From assembly GCF_900188175.1 (NCBI RefSeq), contig NZ_FZOQ01000006.1, positions 62,001-126,000 on the forward strand: a DNA stretch of 64,000 nt, in the 5' to 3' direction. The notes beneath the pieces are model-generated. The model saw only the letters and a list, made by a program, of their open reading frames with translations. It was not told the DNA's origin and did not search any database. Position numbers and translations under genes: made by a program. Positions 1 to 9,218 of this stretch are shown here, piece after piece. Every line of letters starts with the position of its first letter. Positions within the stretch are counted from its first letter, which is position 1. The DNA is from Pontibacter ummariensis. GTDB taxonomy: Bacteria > Bacteroidota > Bacteroidia > Cytophagales > Hymenobacteraceae.

Positions 1-593
1 GGGGCAAAGGGGTGTAGCAGATGCTGGAGCGCATCCAGGGCCTGCAGGTCTGTTTGGTTAAAGTCGGTGGCGTAAAGCACCCGCTCCAGAGCTGTACCCT
101 TGTGCTGTTGGGGGATGGTGAGCACCGGAACGGAAACCTCCTGTACCATCTTGGTCGTAATGGTGCCGAAAAAAGAGCGGGCTAGGTTGGAGCTCCCTCT
201 GGTGCCCATAACCATCAGGTCAGGGCGAAAGCGTGTGATCTCTTCCGGAATCACGTCTTCCGGCAAGCCATAGATAAAGGCTCGTTCCACCTCTACCTGA
301 GGGGCGATGCGCCGGGCCTTATGCTGCAGTTCCTCAAACAGCTCGTCCAACAACCCTTGTTCGTCTCGCTGATTACGGTTGAGCACTTCGTCTGTGATTG
401 CCTCCGAAGCAAGGCTAAAGCCTGCCCCAAGTTCGGAAGACCCGTTTGCGTTCTCCGCGTCGAGCATGTAATCCTGGTAACAGTGCAGGAGTAATAGGCG
501 GGCGCCCCTGGTGGCAGCGGCGATGTGTAATGCGTACTGCCCGGCGAGGGTAGAACTATCTGAAAAATCTACGGGTACGAGAACTCTGAACAT
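1..593 (-). CDS. Universal stress protein, tandem UspA type (3' end outside window)
   Basis: The frame starts at the ATG at 593 and runs off the left edge, giving about 197 residues. The N-terminus MFRVLVPVDFSDSS is the classic first strand of a UspA domain. Near residue 140 there is a G-T-R-G-S-S nucleotide-loop motif (MVMGTRGSSNLARSFFG), followed by the final strand VPVLTIP. A second domain then begins with VLYATDF, so this is the two-domain form common in Bacteroidota, with domain 2 cut off by the window. Such cytoplasmic proteins bind ATP and are induced by stress; the specific role is unknown. It is transcribed divergently from the 756 gene. Confidence 0.9.
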   Translation of the reverse strand, partial: MFRVLVPVDFSDSSTLAGQYALHIAAATRGARLLLLHCYQDYMLDAENANGSSELGAGFSLASEAITDEVLNRNQRDEQGLLDELFEELQHKARRIAPQVEVERAFIYGLPEDVIPEEITRFRPDLMVMGTRGSSNLARSFFGTITTKMVQEVSVPVLTIPQQHKGTALERVLYATDFNQTDLQALDALQHLLHPFA

Positions 594-728
594 GCGATTC
601 GATGTGTTTGGGTCCTGTATACGTGCGTGTGTCAAGGAGGTGTTGTCCTTTCTGAAGCTTAACCTCCTGCGCTGCAACGGGAAGTGAACAGTTGGCAGGG
701 ACGGGCCGGTGTTTTTAAAAAATTAGGT

Positions 729-736
729 TAATTTTG
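729..736 (+). promoter_or_regulatory. Bacteroidota -7 element for the 756 gene
   Basis: TAATTTTG matches TAnnTTTG and lies 19 bases before the ATG at 756. No clear -33 TTTG is visible. Confidence 0.5.
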
Positions 737-755
737 TAGCTCGAAAACGCTTGCC

Positions 756-3476
756 ATGCCAAAACGCATCGTATTCTACTTCATTGGCTTTGTTGTGCTG
801 GCCTCGCTGGCTTTCTATGGCTTTAGCCGTTGGAAAGACTCCAGGGAGAAGGTGGACCTGTGGACACTGGTGCCCGACAGTGCTGTATTGGTAGTGGAGA
901 CGAACGATCACTTAGCCTTGGTGGAGCACCTACGCGAGACAGGGCTGTGGGAAAGCTTGTCTACCTTGCCCGCAACACAACTGCTTCAGGAAAACATAGC
1001 GTACCTGGACAGTGTGGCACCGGGGAGCCAGCGGCTGGAGCGCTTCCTCGATAAAAAGGAGATACTGACCTCCGTACATGTAGTGGGCAACAAAGATGTG
1101 GAAGTTGTTTACTACATCCCCGTCAACACGGTTGGCGAGCACCGCTTTCTTCGCACGCTCACCGAGGACATTGGTAAAAGCCCTTTTTTCGACGAAGGCA
1201 CCCACGAGTACCAGGACTTCCTGATCACAGATGTCCGGAACACGTATACCGGCAGCACCTTTTCCTACTTCACATATCATAACAACATCATTCTTAGTCC
1301 TTCTCCTGCCCTGTTGGAGGAGACTGTACGGCGCATCAACCGGCGTACGCCCGCTTCTGTTGCCGCTGAGTTCGCCAGTACCAATTACCTTGGCCAGCCG
1401 GACGTGTATGCCAATGTGTTCGTGAATTACCGGGCCCTGCCAGACTTGCTCGCCCTTTTCCTGGAAGCTGAAATTATGCCGGAGGTGCGCTACCTGGCCT
1501 CCCTTTGCCGCAGTGGCATGCTGGAATTAAAGCTGCAGCAGGACAAAATATTCTTGAACGGCTTTTCACTACCTGAAAAGCTGAAAACATCGCTGCACAG
1601 CGTCATGCAACCCGAGGAGCCCCGCGAGCTAGGAGTGAAGAATTACCTGCCGAACAGAACCGCCTTATTGCTGCACTTCGGCTTAAAGGAGATTGAGCGC
1701 CTGCGCCTGCCGCTACAAGTTGCGGACGTGGCTTTTGCCCCTGCTGTGGATAGCCTGGCACAGACCTTTAGCAGTGAGGCCGCTATCGCGTACCTGGAAA
1801 CAAACAGCTTGACAGCCAGCCCGGAGAAAGTAGCCTATGCCCATATGCCTGCTCCTGCTCTAACCCTGCAGCTTCTGAGTAGTTTGAACAGGCAGGTGGC
1901 AGTGGCAAGAAAGCAACAGCCCTATACCGAGAGGTATGGTAGCTACGACATCATGCTGCTGCAGATACCGGAACTGCCTGCACAGCTCTTCGGCAGGTTG
2001 TTTCAGGGGTTTGAGCAGAGTTATGTCGTGCAGGTAGACAATTACCTGTTGATAGCAGAGGAGATGGCTACGCTGCGGAGCCTGTTGGATGACATCTCAG
2101 ACGAGGACGTGTGGGGAAAGTCCGGCGGGCAGAAAGCCTTTCTGGAAGAGACCCTGCAGGAGGCGAACCTGAGCGTGTATTTCAATACCGTGAATGCCTG
2201 GTATATCCTGAACCGCTATGTGGTGGAGGAAAACCGGGAAGACTTATTGCAAAATGCTTCGCTGATCAAGCGCTTTAGCCAGTTAAGCCTTCAATTCTCC
2301 CTAGTAGACGGGCAGTATTATACTAGCCTTGTTATCCGCAGGCCACACCTTACAAATAATGTAACGCAGGAAACATTTGCTGTGGAGCAGACATTACCTT
2401 TAAGCAACCGCATAGATACAAGGCCCTTTCCGGTGCAAAACACGGTGGACAGGAGCCCCGAGGTGATTGTGCAGGACTCTGCTGATGTGCTGATCAACAT
2501 CACGGCTTCCGGGCAACGGGGCTGGGTAGATACCCTGGGGACTTCTATCCGGGGAAGGATAAAGCAGATAGAGTATGGCCCGAACAACAAGCTAAGCTAT
2601 GTTTTCGCCACCGCCAACCGCATTCATGCCATCAACAACCAAGGGCAGGAGCTGGAAAACTTCCCTTTTAACCTGGGCGATTCGCTGGACATACAGCACC
2701 TGGTTGTGTTCGATTACGAGAATAACAAGGAGTACCGGCTGCTGGTAGACGACAGCAAGGGCAACCTGTACATGTACAACATGAGCGGCGCTGCTATTCC
2801 GGGCTGGCAGCCGCGCAAACTGGATTACAAGCTGGCAGCAGAACCGCAACACCTGCGCGTGGGCGGAACAGACGTAATTCTGGTGCCTCTTGAGAACGGC
2901 TATGTGTATGCCCTTAACCCTGAGGGGGAGACCTTACCCGGTTTTCCTATCAGTTTAAAGTCTCCTTTAACTTCCGGTGTAGTGGTGAATGTTGGCGCAG
3001 ACCTGAAGCAAACAGAGCTGACCGCTGTCACGCGCTATGGCAACGTGGTGACCTTCAACCTGCAGGGCAGGGTATTGAACAGGGAACAATTGCCAAGGCC
3101 AAGTAAGCGCGCGCTGTTTGAGCTGGTGCCGGAAAGCAGCGGAGGACGTTCTTTCGTAATTGTGCGGCAGGAGCAGGGGCAGGTAACTATTTTTGATCAG
3201 GACCTGAACCAGCTGTTTGAGAAACGCTATGTGACCTCCGCCCCTAAAATTGTGCAGTACTTTAACTTCGGTGGGGCTAACGAAATCTTTGCCGTTACGG
3301 AAACAGGGCCGCAGAAAACGTACCTGTACGATACAGAAGGAAATCTTATTGGCAACCGTACGTTCGAAAGCAATAAGCCGGTCTCCATTTACTACAACGA
3401 AACGACAAATACCTACACGTTGTACAAGGTGTTCCGCAACGAGTTAAAGAAAATCAGCTTTACGCTGCCTGATTAA
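756..3476 (+). CDS. Membrane-anchored protein with C-terminal beta-propeller-like repeats, function unknown
   Basis: 906 residues. Residues 5-25 form one N-terminal hydrophobic segment (signal anchor), so most of the protein should lie in the periplasm. The first ~550 residues are a mixed alpha/beta region beginning with a VPDSAVLVVE strand, and I recognise no enzyme motif in it. From about residue 590 there are repeated blade-like units (GNLYMYNMSG, GYVYALNPEGETLPGFPI, GNVVTFNLQGRVL, LYDTEGNLIGNR) resembling PQQ/WD40-type propeller strands. Propellers of this kind usually bind proteins or scaffold complexes, so an envelope assembly or scaffold role is only an inference. It is a single gene, followed 15 bases later by the convergent corA end. 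Confidence 0.85.
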   Translation: MPKRIVFYFIGFVVLASLAFYGFSRWKDSREKVDLWTLVPDSAVLVVETNDHLALVEHLRETGLWESLSTLPATQLLQENIAYLDSVAPGSQRLERFLDKKEILTSVHVVGNKDVEVVYYIPVNTVGEHRFLRTLTEDIGKSPFFDEGTHEYQDFLITDVRNTYTGSTFSYFTYHNNIILSPSPALLEETVRRINRRTPASVAAEFASTNYLGQPDVYANVFVNYRALPDLLALFLEAEIMPEVRYLASLCRSGMLELKLQQDKIFLNGFSLPEKLKTSLHSVMQPEEPRELGVKNYLPNRTALLLHFGLKEIERLRLPLQVADVAFAPAVDSLAQTFSSEAAIAYLETNSLTASPEKVAYAHMPAPALTLQLLSSLNRQVAVARKQQPYTERYGSYDIMLLQIPELPAQLFGRLFQGFEQSYVVQVDNYLLIAEEMATLRSLLDDISDEDVWGKSGGQKAFLEETLQEANLSVYFNTVNAWYILNRYVVEENREDLLQNASLIKRFSQLSLQFSLVDGQYYTSLVIRRPHLTNNVTQETFAVEQTLPLSNRIDTRPFPVQNTVDRSPEVIVQDSADVLINITASGQRGWVDTLGTSIRGRIKQIEYGPNNKLSYVFATANRIHAINNQGQELENFPFNLGDSLDIQHLVVFDYENNKEYRLLVDDSKGNLYMYNMSGAAIPGWQPRKLDYKLAAEPQHLRVGGTDVILVPLENGYVYALNPEGETLPGFPISLKSPLTSGVVVNVGADLKQTELTAVTRYGNVVTFNLQGRVLNREQLPRPSKRALFELVPESSGGRSFVIVRQEQGQVTIFDQDLNQLFEKRYVTSAPKIVQYFNFGGANEIFAVTETGPQKTYLYDTEGNLIGNRTFESNKPVSIYYNETTNTYTLYKVFRNELKKISFTLPD

Positions 3477-3491
3477 TCTCCTACAGCATTG

Positions 3492-4622
3492 CTAGAAGCT
3501 CTTGAACCAGCCCTTCCGGTAAAAGAAGATGAGTTGCAGCGTGATCAGCGTTATCATCAGGAAGAGTAGGATAGGGTAGGCATAAGGTTGGTAGAGTTCG
3601 GGCATGTTGTAGGGTAGTACATCCCCCGTATCTGGATTCTCCCGGGAGAAGTTCATCCCGTACAAGCCCACGATAAAGCTCAATGGAATAAAGATACTGG
3701 AGATGATGGTAAGCACCTTCATGATCTCGTTCATCCTGTTACTTACCGTGGACATATATAGCTCCACCAGGCTGGAGGCCATTTCCTTGTGGTTATCGAT
3801 CAGATCCACTAACTGAACCGAGTGGTCATAGGCATCCCGGAAGTACACATGCAGCGATTCCGGAATGGTATCTTCGTCCATGCGCAGCAGTTCTACCATC
3901 TTGTCCCGCTCTGGCCAGGCAATCCGCCGTAGCTTGATGAGTTCGCTTTTCAGGTCGAGAATACTGCTCAGGGTAGACTTGTTCGGCTCCCGTAACACCT
4001 GTTGCTCCAGGTCCTCTATGTAAATGCCAATCTCCCCGATTACCGGGAAGTAGTAATCCAACACTACGTCCAGAATGGCATAGGCCATGTACATGGTCGG
4101 GCGGTGCCGGATAACCCCTTTGCCAATCCGGATGCGCTCCCTCAGCGGGTCCAGGCAGTCGCCATAGTCGCTCTGGAGGGTAAGCACGTAATTGGGGCCA
4201 GTAAAGAGAGACAGCTGTACGTCGTCCAGGCTTTTGAACTCTGGTGACCAACGCAGCATACGCGTAATAATGAACAGCCTGTTGTCGTCAAACTCCTCTA
4301 CCTTGGGGCGCTGGTAATCGTTTATCACGTCTTCCATTTGAAGGGGGTGCAAACCAAAGTCTATCGTGAGTTGCTCCAGCATGGCCTGTTCACCGTAGCC
4401 TCGAATGTCTATCCAGTGGCGGGCTTCTGGTTTTGCCTGCACGCGCTGCAGCAGCTCTCCGTAGCTTTTTAGCTCTATCTCCTCAAAGAACTCCTCGTTG
4501 AACGACATCAGGAAAAAGCGCGGGGGATACGCCTCAGTTGGTATCAGCAGAGAACCTGGTTTTAGGCCTGCTTTGCGATCGAGTATTTTGCTGCGGGTGC
4601 GGCGGTGCTTGCGTTTAGACAT
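3492..4622 (-). CDS. corA: CorA-family magnesium/cobalt channel
   Basis: 376 residues, normal for CorA. The N-terminal ~300 residues are the cytoplasmic alpha/beta and long-helix domain. The C-terminus carries two membrane helices; the first ends in the signature YGMNF (GMN loop) and is followed by an acidic periplasmic loop (SRENPDTGDVLPYN). The protein ends in the basic tail FFYRKGWFKSF. CorA is a homopentameric Mg2+ channel of the inner membrane. The basic N-terminal extension (KRKHRRTRSK) is longer than in the enterobacterial protein. The gene converges with the 756 gene. Confidence 0.95.
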   Translation of the reverse strand: MSKRKHRRTRSKILDRKAGLKPGSLLIPTEAYPPRFFLMSFNEEFFEEIELKSYGELLQRVQAKPEARHWIDIRGYGEQAMLEQLTIDFGLHPLQMEDVINDYQRPKVEEFDDNRLFIITRMLRWSPEFKSLDDVQLSLFTGPNYVLTLQSDYGDCLDPLRERIRIGKGVIRHRPTMYMAYAILDVVLDYYFPVIGEIGIYIEDLEQQVLREPNKSTLSSILDLKSELIKLRRIAWPERDKMVELLRMDEDTIPESLHVYFRDAYDHSVQLVDLIDNHKEMASSLVELYMSTVSNRMNEIMKVLTIISSIFIPLSFIVGLYGMNFSRENPDTGDVLPYNMPELYQPYAYPILLFLMITLITLQLIFFYRKGWFKSF

Positions 4623-4761
4623 GGGTATGCGTTGGGATGGTCAACAGGCCAATTACGGAAAAAATAACTGAATTTACCGGAATGAGCCTTGTCAGGCTGT
4701 GGGCAACTGGTGTTCTGTACATGTAAGGATGAAAGGAGGGGGCTTGCAACTGCAGGCTAAA

Positions 4762-5367
4762 TCAGCCTTTTACAGACACCTGTACGCCGTCTACCTCTTC
4801 CAGCCTGGTGGTTATTTCCTCTTCCAGTTTCCGGCGCACTTCCAGGGTCAGGCGGCAGTCCAATTCAAAGTGTTGCTCCCGCACGTCTAGGTTATACTCT
4901 TTTACCAGGCTCATCACGTCGTTCATCTGAGGGTAGGCGTAATGCGCCTGCAACAGCACAGTCTCGTGTTTTTCAACGATGGTCGCATGCTCGATCGCAT
5001 CGGCCGAGGCGGTCTTGTAGGCGTTGATCAGACCGCTGACCCCCAGCTTGGTGCCCCCGAAGTAGCGGATTACCGCAATCAGCACATTACTAAGGTCGGC
5101 AGAGCGGATCTGCCCCAGGATAGGATCCCCGGCAGAATGGTTTGGTTCGCCGTCGTCATTGGCGCGGTAGCGACTTTTGTCGGCTCCCAAGCTATAGGCA
5201 TAGCAATGGTGGCGGGCATCGTAGTATTTTTTCTTCAGGTCTGCCATCACCTCTTTTACTTCCTCCTCTGTGTACACGGGGTAGGCCAAAGCAATAAACT
5301 TACTGCCTTTTTCCTTGTAAAGGCCTTCGGATGGCGCTTCGATGGTGCGGTAGGTGTCTTCTTCCAT
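4762..5367 (-). CDS. yigZ: YigZ/IMPACT family protein (UPF0029 + DUF1949)
   Basis: 201 residues, the normal family length. The N-terminal UPF0029 domain carries the hallmark RYFGGTKLGVSGLINAY (around residues 92-108) and a DDGEPNHSAG loop. The C-terminal ~65 residues fit DUF1949, a ferredoxin-like fold. IMPACT/YigZ proteins are linked to translation control but have no settled enzymatic role in bacteria. The start lies only 3 bases after the stop of the upstream transporter gene, so the two are co-transcribed from the promoter at 6317-6346. Confidence 0.9.
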   Translation of the reverse strand: MEEDTYRTIEAPSEGLYKEKGSKFIALAYPVYTEEEVKEVMADLKKKYYDARHHCYAYSLGADKSRYRANDDGEPNHSAGDPILGQIRSADLSNVLIAVIRYFGGTKLGVSGLINAYKTASADAIEHATIVEKHETVLLQAHYAYPQMNDVMSLVKEYNLDVREQHFELDCRLTLEVRRKLEEEITTRLEEVDGVQVSVKG

Positions 5368-5370
5368 AAG

Positions 5371-6279
5371 CTAAAACAGGTTACGTGCTATTTCCTGATA
5401 CGAGAGCAGCACCAGGGCCAGAACCGCGAGGCCGAGCCCCACCAGGTTGAGGCCATTGAGCTTTTCTTTGAAAAAGAGAACGGCTCCTAGAGCGCCCGCC
5501 ATGATAATACCCATGTTATTGATCGGGTAAAAGAAGGCCCCGTCGTTATCGAAGGCGGCGAGTGCTTTGATCAGGAAAAAGATAGAGAAAAAGTTAGGTA
5601 CTCCCAGTATAACGCCGGCCACAAGGCTACGACGTTTAAAGTGCGTCTTGCCAAAAGCTTTCTGGTATAGTAACACGAGCAGGCCAACTACAGCAGAGGT
5701 CGCAAAGGTCAGCATGGTAAACTGGCTCGCTTCGTGGGCCTGCAGGTAATATTGATTCGTGTAGTTGATGAGCGAATCGGCAATACCCCCATTCAGAAAT
5801 ATGGTAAGTGGGAGTATGAGTGCCATGGCAGGGGAGGCCTCCACTCCTTCTGCCTGCCGCGGCCGCAGGGAGGAAAGGACGATGGCTACCAGGGCCAGGC
5901 CCATGCCCAGGTAGTTGAGCAAGGTGTAGTCCTTCAGGCTTGTCTGCAAGACCAGCAGGCTGAACAATACCGGAATCACCAGAGAAATTTTAGCGGCTAC
6001 GGATGTGGCCGTAACGCCTACCTTTTGCGTGGAAAGGGCTATCAGGTAAAAAGTGCAGATAAAGATGGTGCCAAGGGCCAAGGCAAAGTAGGCCCAGGTG
6101 CGTGTAAAGATCTGCGGTTGTAATACCTCAGCACCCTCCGGAAAAGCCAGTCCCACGAGTATACAGACCACGTAGTTGACCACGATAGCCTGAAACACGT
6201 GCACGTTGTAGCGTTGGAACAACTTAAAAATGAAGATCAGCAGAGTGCTGACTAATATACTGAGGAGAAGGTAGAGCAT
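5371..6279 (-). CDS. EamA/DMT-superfamily transporter
   Basis: 302 residues with about ten hydrophobic helices in two repeated halves, the EamA (DMT) arrangement. It begins MLYLLLSILVSTLLIFIFK and ends in a helix (LVGLGLAVLALVLLSY) typical of the second EamA repeat. The frame is open further upstream, but I take the ATG at 6279 because the promoter (-7 element 6317-6324) lies just upstream of it and an earlier start would precede that promoter. The substrate cannot be read from the sequence; relatives move drugs, amino acids or sugars across the inner membrane. First gene of a two-gene unit with yigZ. Confidence 0.85.
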   Translation of the reverse strand: MLYLLLSILVSTLLIFIFKLFQRYNVHVFQAIVVNYVVCILVGLAFPEGAEVLQPQIFTRTWAYFALALGTIFICTFYLIALSTQKVGVTATSVAAKISLVIPVLFSLLVLQTSLKDYTLLNYLGMGLALVAIVLSSLRPRQAEGVEASPAMALILPLTIFLNGGIADSLINYTNQYYLQAHEASQFTMLTFATSAVVGLLVLLYQKAFGKTHFKRRSLVAGVILGVPNFFSIFFLIKALAAFDNDGAFFYPINNMGIIMAGALGAVLFFKEKLNGLNLVGLGLAVLALVLLSYQEIARNLF

Positions 6280-6316
6280 AGGTTTTCTCGGCAGTGTCCC
6301 CTTGCCTGCCTTACTG

Positions 6317-6346
6317 CAAAGGTAGCCAACTAAGGGCAAGGGCAAA
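6317..6346 (-). promoter_or_regulatory. Promoter of the DMT transporter-yigZ operon
   Basis: On the minus strand, TTTG (6346-6343) and TACCTTTG (6324-6317) are separated by 18 bases, matching the Bacteroidota consensus TTTG-N~19-TAnnTTTG. The -7 element ends 37 bases before the ATG at 6279. Confidence 0.7.
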
Positions 6347-6392
6347 ACCCGGGGACTAAACGGAACATAATTACAGCAAAAAGGCTTATTTT

Positions 6393-6830
6393 GTGACAGT
6401 ACTAAATCCAAAGCCATTGCCTGCCAATCCATACCTGATTCCCTTGGAGCGCATGGGTAGCCCGGAAGAAGGCTTCCTGACCTCTACGCAGTTAGCTGCA
6501 AATGTCCCTTTTAAAATTAAAAGAGTGTTCTGGACGCATGACATCCCGATGGGGGTAACGCGGGGGAACCATGCGAACAAAGCCACGGAAGAGGTGCTGA
6601 TTGCCATCTCAGGGAAGCTTCAGGTGAAGGTGGACACGGGCAACGAAGTGTATGTGTTTGATCTGAGCGACTCCCGGCAAGGCGTCTATATTCCGGCCAT
6701 GTGTTGGACGGAGCTGCAGTTTTCGGAAGGGGCCATCGCGCTGTGCCTTGCCTCAACGGATTACGACGAGAAGGACTACATCCGCGATTATGCATACTTT
6801 AAGCAGTTAGCAAATCACCTGGCGCTGTAG
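6393..6830 (+). CDS. FdtA/QdtA-like (WxcM-like) cupin, sugar 3,4-ketoisomerase family
   Basis: 145 residues, GTG start (the next in-frame ATG would remove the first strand). The family signature is clear: R57-G-N-H60-A-N62-K, then [14 protein letters not shown] and the ending [16 protein letters not shown]. Relatives isomerise dTDP-4-keto-6-deoxyglucose at C3/C4 to feed a sugar 3-aminotransferase, and such an aminotransferase begins 13 bases downstream. One notable change: the motif is usually RGxHAHK, and here the second histidine is Asn62. As I recall, both histidines matter for catalysis in FdtA, so the reaction here may differ. Start context is weak (TTATTTTG just upstream is one base off a -7 element). 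Confidence 0.85.
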   Translation: MTVLNPKPLPANPYLIPLERMGSPEEGFLTSTQLAANVPFKIKRVFWTHDIPMGVTRGNHANKATEEVLIAISGKLQVKVDTGNEVYVFDLSDSRQGVYIPAMCWTELQFSEGAIALCLASTDYDEKDYIRDYAYFKQLANHLAL

Positions 6831-6843
6831 CCAGTTCTTCCGT

Positions 6844-7953
6844 ATGGCGTCGATCCCATATTTTCAGTTCAGAGGTTACCCAGCCGGTTTAGAAGCTGCT
6901 GTGGAAGCTGCTTTGCTGGAAGCGGTGGCGAGCAAGCATTACATCTTAGGCAAGCAAGTAAAGACCTTTGAGGAGGCCTTTGCGCGTTTTATCGGAGTAG
7001 GGCATGCAGCAGGTGTCGGCAATGGCTACGATGCCCTGGTACTCGCTTTAAAAGGTGTGGGGATAGGGGCTGGCGACGAAGTGGTCGTGCCCGCTAATAC
7101 CTTTGTGGCCACTGTAAATGCTATACTGCAGGTAGGGGCGAAGCCGGTTTTGGTAGAGCCTGATGCCCATACCTATAACCTTACTATCAGGACAGCGGCG
7201 AAAGCTGTTTCTTCAAAGACAAAAGCCTTATTGCCTGTGCACCTATACGGGCAGGTATGTGACATGGCGCCGCTTCTTGAGCTGGCACAGGAGCATAACC
7301 TGTCGGTAGTGGAGGACGCTGCCCAGGCGCATGGTGCAACTTATCGGGGGCAGAAAGCTGGCTCCTTTGGGGATGCCGCTGCCTTCAGCTTTTACCCTAC
7401 CAAAAATCTGGGGGCGCTGGGTGATGCCGGTGCCGTGGTTACGGATGATATAGCAGTGGCAGAATTTATCCGGAAATACCGCAATTACGGTGAGGTGCAA
7501 AAGTACCGGAGTGAGTTGGTAGGGGTGAACTCGCGCCTGGACGAGCTGCAGGCAGCTGTGCTGCGGGTAAAGCTACAACACCTGGATGAACTGAACGTTG
7601 CCCGTCAAAAGTTGGCCCAGGTATATTTGCAGGAACTTCAGGATGTAGGCGGCTTGATGCTCCCATACACTGCTCCAGGCTGTGGCCACGTGTACCACGT
7701 CTTTAACATCCGGACCGCTCCACGAGATAAGCTGAAACAACACTTGCTGGAGCAGGGCATAGGAACAGCTATTCATTACCCAGTGCCCGTGCACTTGCAG
7801 CCCGCCTACGGGTTTTTAGGTTACAAGCAAGGCGACTTACCTGTAGCGGAGGACTTAGCGAGCACCAGCCTTAGCCTGCCGCTGTTTCCGGGAATGCAGG
7901 CGGAGGAGCAGGAGAGGGTGGTAGACGTAGTGCGAAAGTTCTTTAGAAGATAA
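6844..7953 (+). CDS. DegT/DnrJ/EryC1 PLP-dependent sugar aminotransferase
   Basis: 369 residues, standard length. Signatures: [15 protein letters not shown] near residue 79, [11 protein letters not shown] (D158 and Q161 hold PLP), and [16 protein letters not shown] with the Schiff-base lysine K187. The family transaminates 3- or 4-keto nucleotide sugars with glutamate as donor. Coupling to the FdtA-like cupin 13 bases upstream points to a 3-amino-3,6-dideoxyhexose (FdtB-like), but the N-acyltransferase normally seen in that pathway is absent here. The product would be used in O-antigen, S-layer or capsule glycan; a GT2 gene follows. Confidence 0.93.
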   Translation: MASIPYFQFRGYPAGLEAAVEAALLEAVASKHYILGKQVKTFEEAFARFIGVGHAAGVGNGYDALVLALKGVGIGAGDEVVVPANTFVATVNAILQVGAKPVLVEPDAHTYNLTIRTAAKAVSSKTKALLPVHLYGQVCDMAPLLELAQEHNLSVVEDAAQAHGATYRGQKAGSFGDAAAFSFYPTKNLGALGDAGAVVTDDIAVAEFIRKYRNYGEVQKYRSELVGVNSRLDELQAAVLRVKLQHLDELNVARQKLAQVYLQELQDVGGLMLPYTAPGCGHVYHVFNIRTAPRDKLKQHLLEQGIGTAIHYPVPVHLQPAYGFLGYKQGDLPVAEDLASTSLSLPLFPGMQAEEQERVVDVVRKFFRR

Positions 7954-8065
7954 GCATACATTCAATTATAATTTGTCCAAACTGGAGAATAACATGATCC
8001 TTGGCTTGTACAGCGTGATATGAACATAGCCTTCCAGTCTGCTTAATTTCTTAGTACCTTCGCAG

Positions 8066-9022
8066 ATGCACCAACTACCCTTAGTCTCCATCATTTGCCT
8101 GTGCTATAACCATGAACGATTCTTGCGAGAGGCGCTGGATTCGGTGCTGGCGCAAACTTATCCGAGCGTGGAGATACTGGTAGTGGACGATAGCAGTACG
8201 GATGATAGCGTGGCCATCATTCAGGAGTACCTGGACAAGTACCCGCAGATAAAGTTTATCAGTACCGGGCAGAACGTTGGGAACACAAAAGCTTTTAACA
8301 TCGGATGGAGGGCCAGCCGGGGGGCGTACCTCCTTGATTTTGCCACGGATGATGTGCTGTTGCCTGAGCGGGTAGCCCAGCAGGTGGCGGCCTTCGAACA
8401 GCTCGATAAAAGTTATGGCGTGGTCTTCTCCGATGCGGCATATATTTCCGACGCTTCTGCTCACCTGGGTTATCATTATCAGCGGCACCAGGATGGGACT
8501 GTGGCTGCGGAAGTGCCGTCTGGCGATGTGTTTAAAGATATTTTGCGGCGCTATTTTATTTGCCCGCCAACGATGATGATGCGGCGGGAGGTGTTTGAGG
8601 ACCTGGGGGGCTATGACGAAGCCTTGGCTTATGAGGACTTCGATTTTTGGGTGAGGTCGTCGCGCAAGTACAAATACTTTTACCTGAACCGCGTCACGAC
8701 TCTGCGGCGCGTGCATGAGCGATCGCTCTCTCAGGGCTTGTACAAAGTAGGGAATAAGTTACTCTCCTCCACCGTGAAGGTGTGTGAAAAGGCAGCGCGA
8801 CTGGTACTAACAGAGGAAGAAAGGCAGGCCCTGGCCGTGCGCCTTAAATATGAGGCCAGGCATGCCTACCTTACCTGCAATTATCAGGAGGCGGAGCAGC
8901 TGTTTTCGCTTTTACAAAAACAGGGAAAATTACCCTTTTTATACCAGCTTTTAAGGCAGCTAAACCGCCAGAATATCAACCTGAGTTTCCTTCGGAAATG
9001 GTACCATCACCTCCGAAAATAA
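8066..9022 (+). CDS. Family 2 glycosyltransferase
   Basis: 318 residues. The N-terminal GT-A domain begins VSIICLCYNHERFLREALDS, with the nucleotide-binding acidic cluster VVDDSSTDDS near residues 40-49 and a second acidic motif DFATDD near residues 92-97. A conserved acceptor-side segment GGYDEALAYEDFDFW follows, with E and D in catalytic-base positions. The C-terminal ~90 residues are helical without membrane segments. It probably transfers one sugar to a surface glycan. The 112-base gap after the aminotransferase could hold its own promoter (TACCTTCG just upstream is one base off the -7 consensus). Acceptor and donor are unknown. Confidence 0.9.
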   Translation: MHQLPLVSIICLCYNHERFLREALDSVLAQTYPSVEILVVDDSSTDDSVAIIQEYLDKYPQIKFISTGQNVGNTKAFNIGWRASRGAYLLDFATDDVLLPERVAQQVAAFEQLDKSYGVVFSDAAYISDASAHLGYHYQRHQDGTVAAEVPSGDVFKDILRRYFICPPTMMMRREVFEDLGGYDEALAYEDFDFWVRSSRKYKYFYLNRVTTLRRVHERSLSQGLYKVGNKLLSSTVKVCEKAARLVLTEEERQALAVRLKYEARHAYLTCNYQEAEQLFSLLQKQGKLPFLYQLLRQLNRQNINLSFLRKWYHHLRK

Positions 9023-9188
9023 AATTAATTGCACTCTTTTTCTGATACTTCTGTTATATTTTCTTCAATCCGCATAACTCATTCCTTTTTTTTCGTAAGT
9101 ATAAGTTGCTTAACAGATTAATTAGGGTTTCCTGTACGGACCTTGTTAAATTATTAATCTGCCGAGCAGCTATATTCGCTTTAATAAG

Positions 9189-9196
9189 TATATTTG
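9189..9196 (+). promoter_or_regulatory. Bacteroidota -7 element for the acyl-ACP desaturase
   Basis: TATATTTG matches TAnnTTTG and lies 22 bases before the ATG at 9219, in an AT-rich 196-base gap. Confidence 0.55.
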
Positions 9197-9218
9197 ACTT
9201 TTAATCAACCAAAACAGA

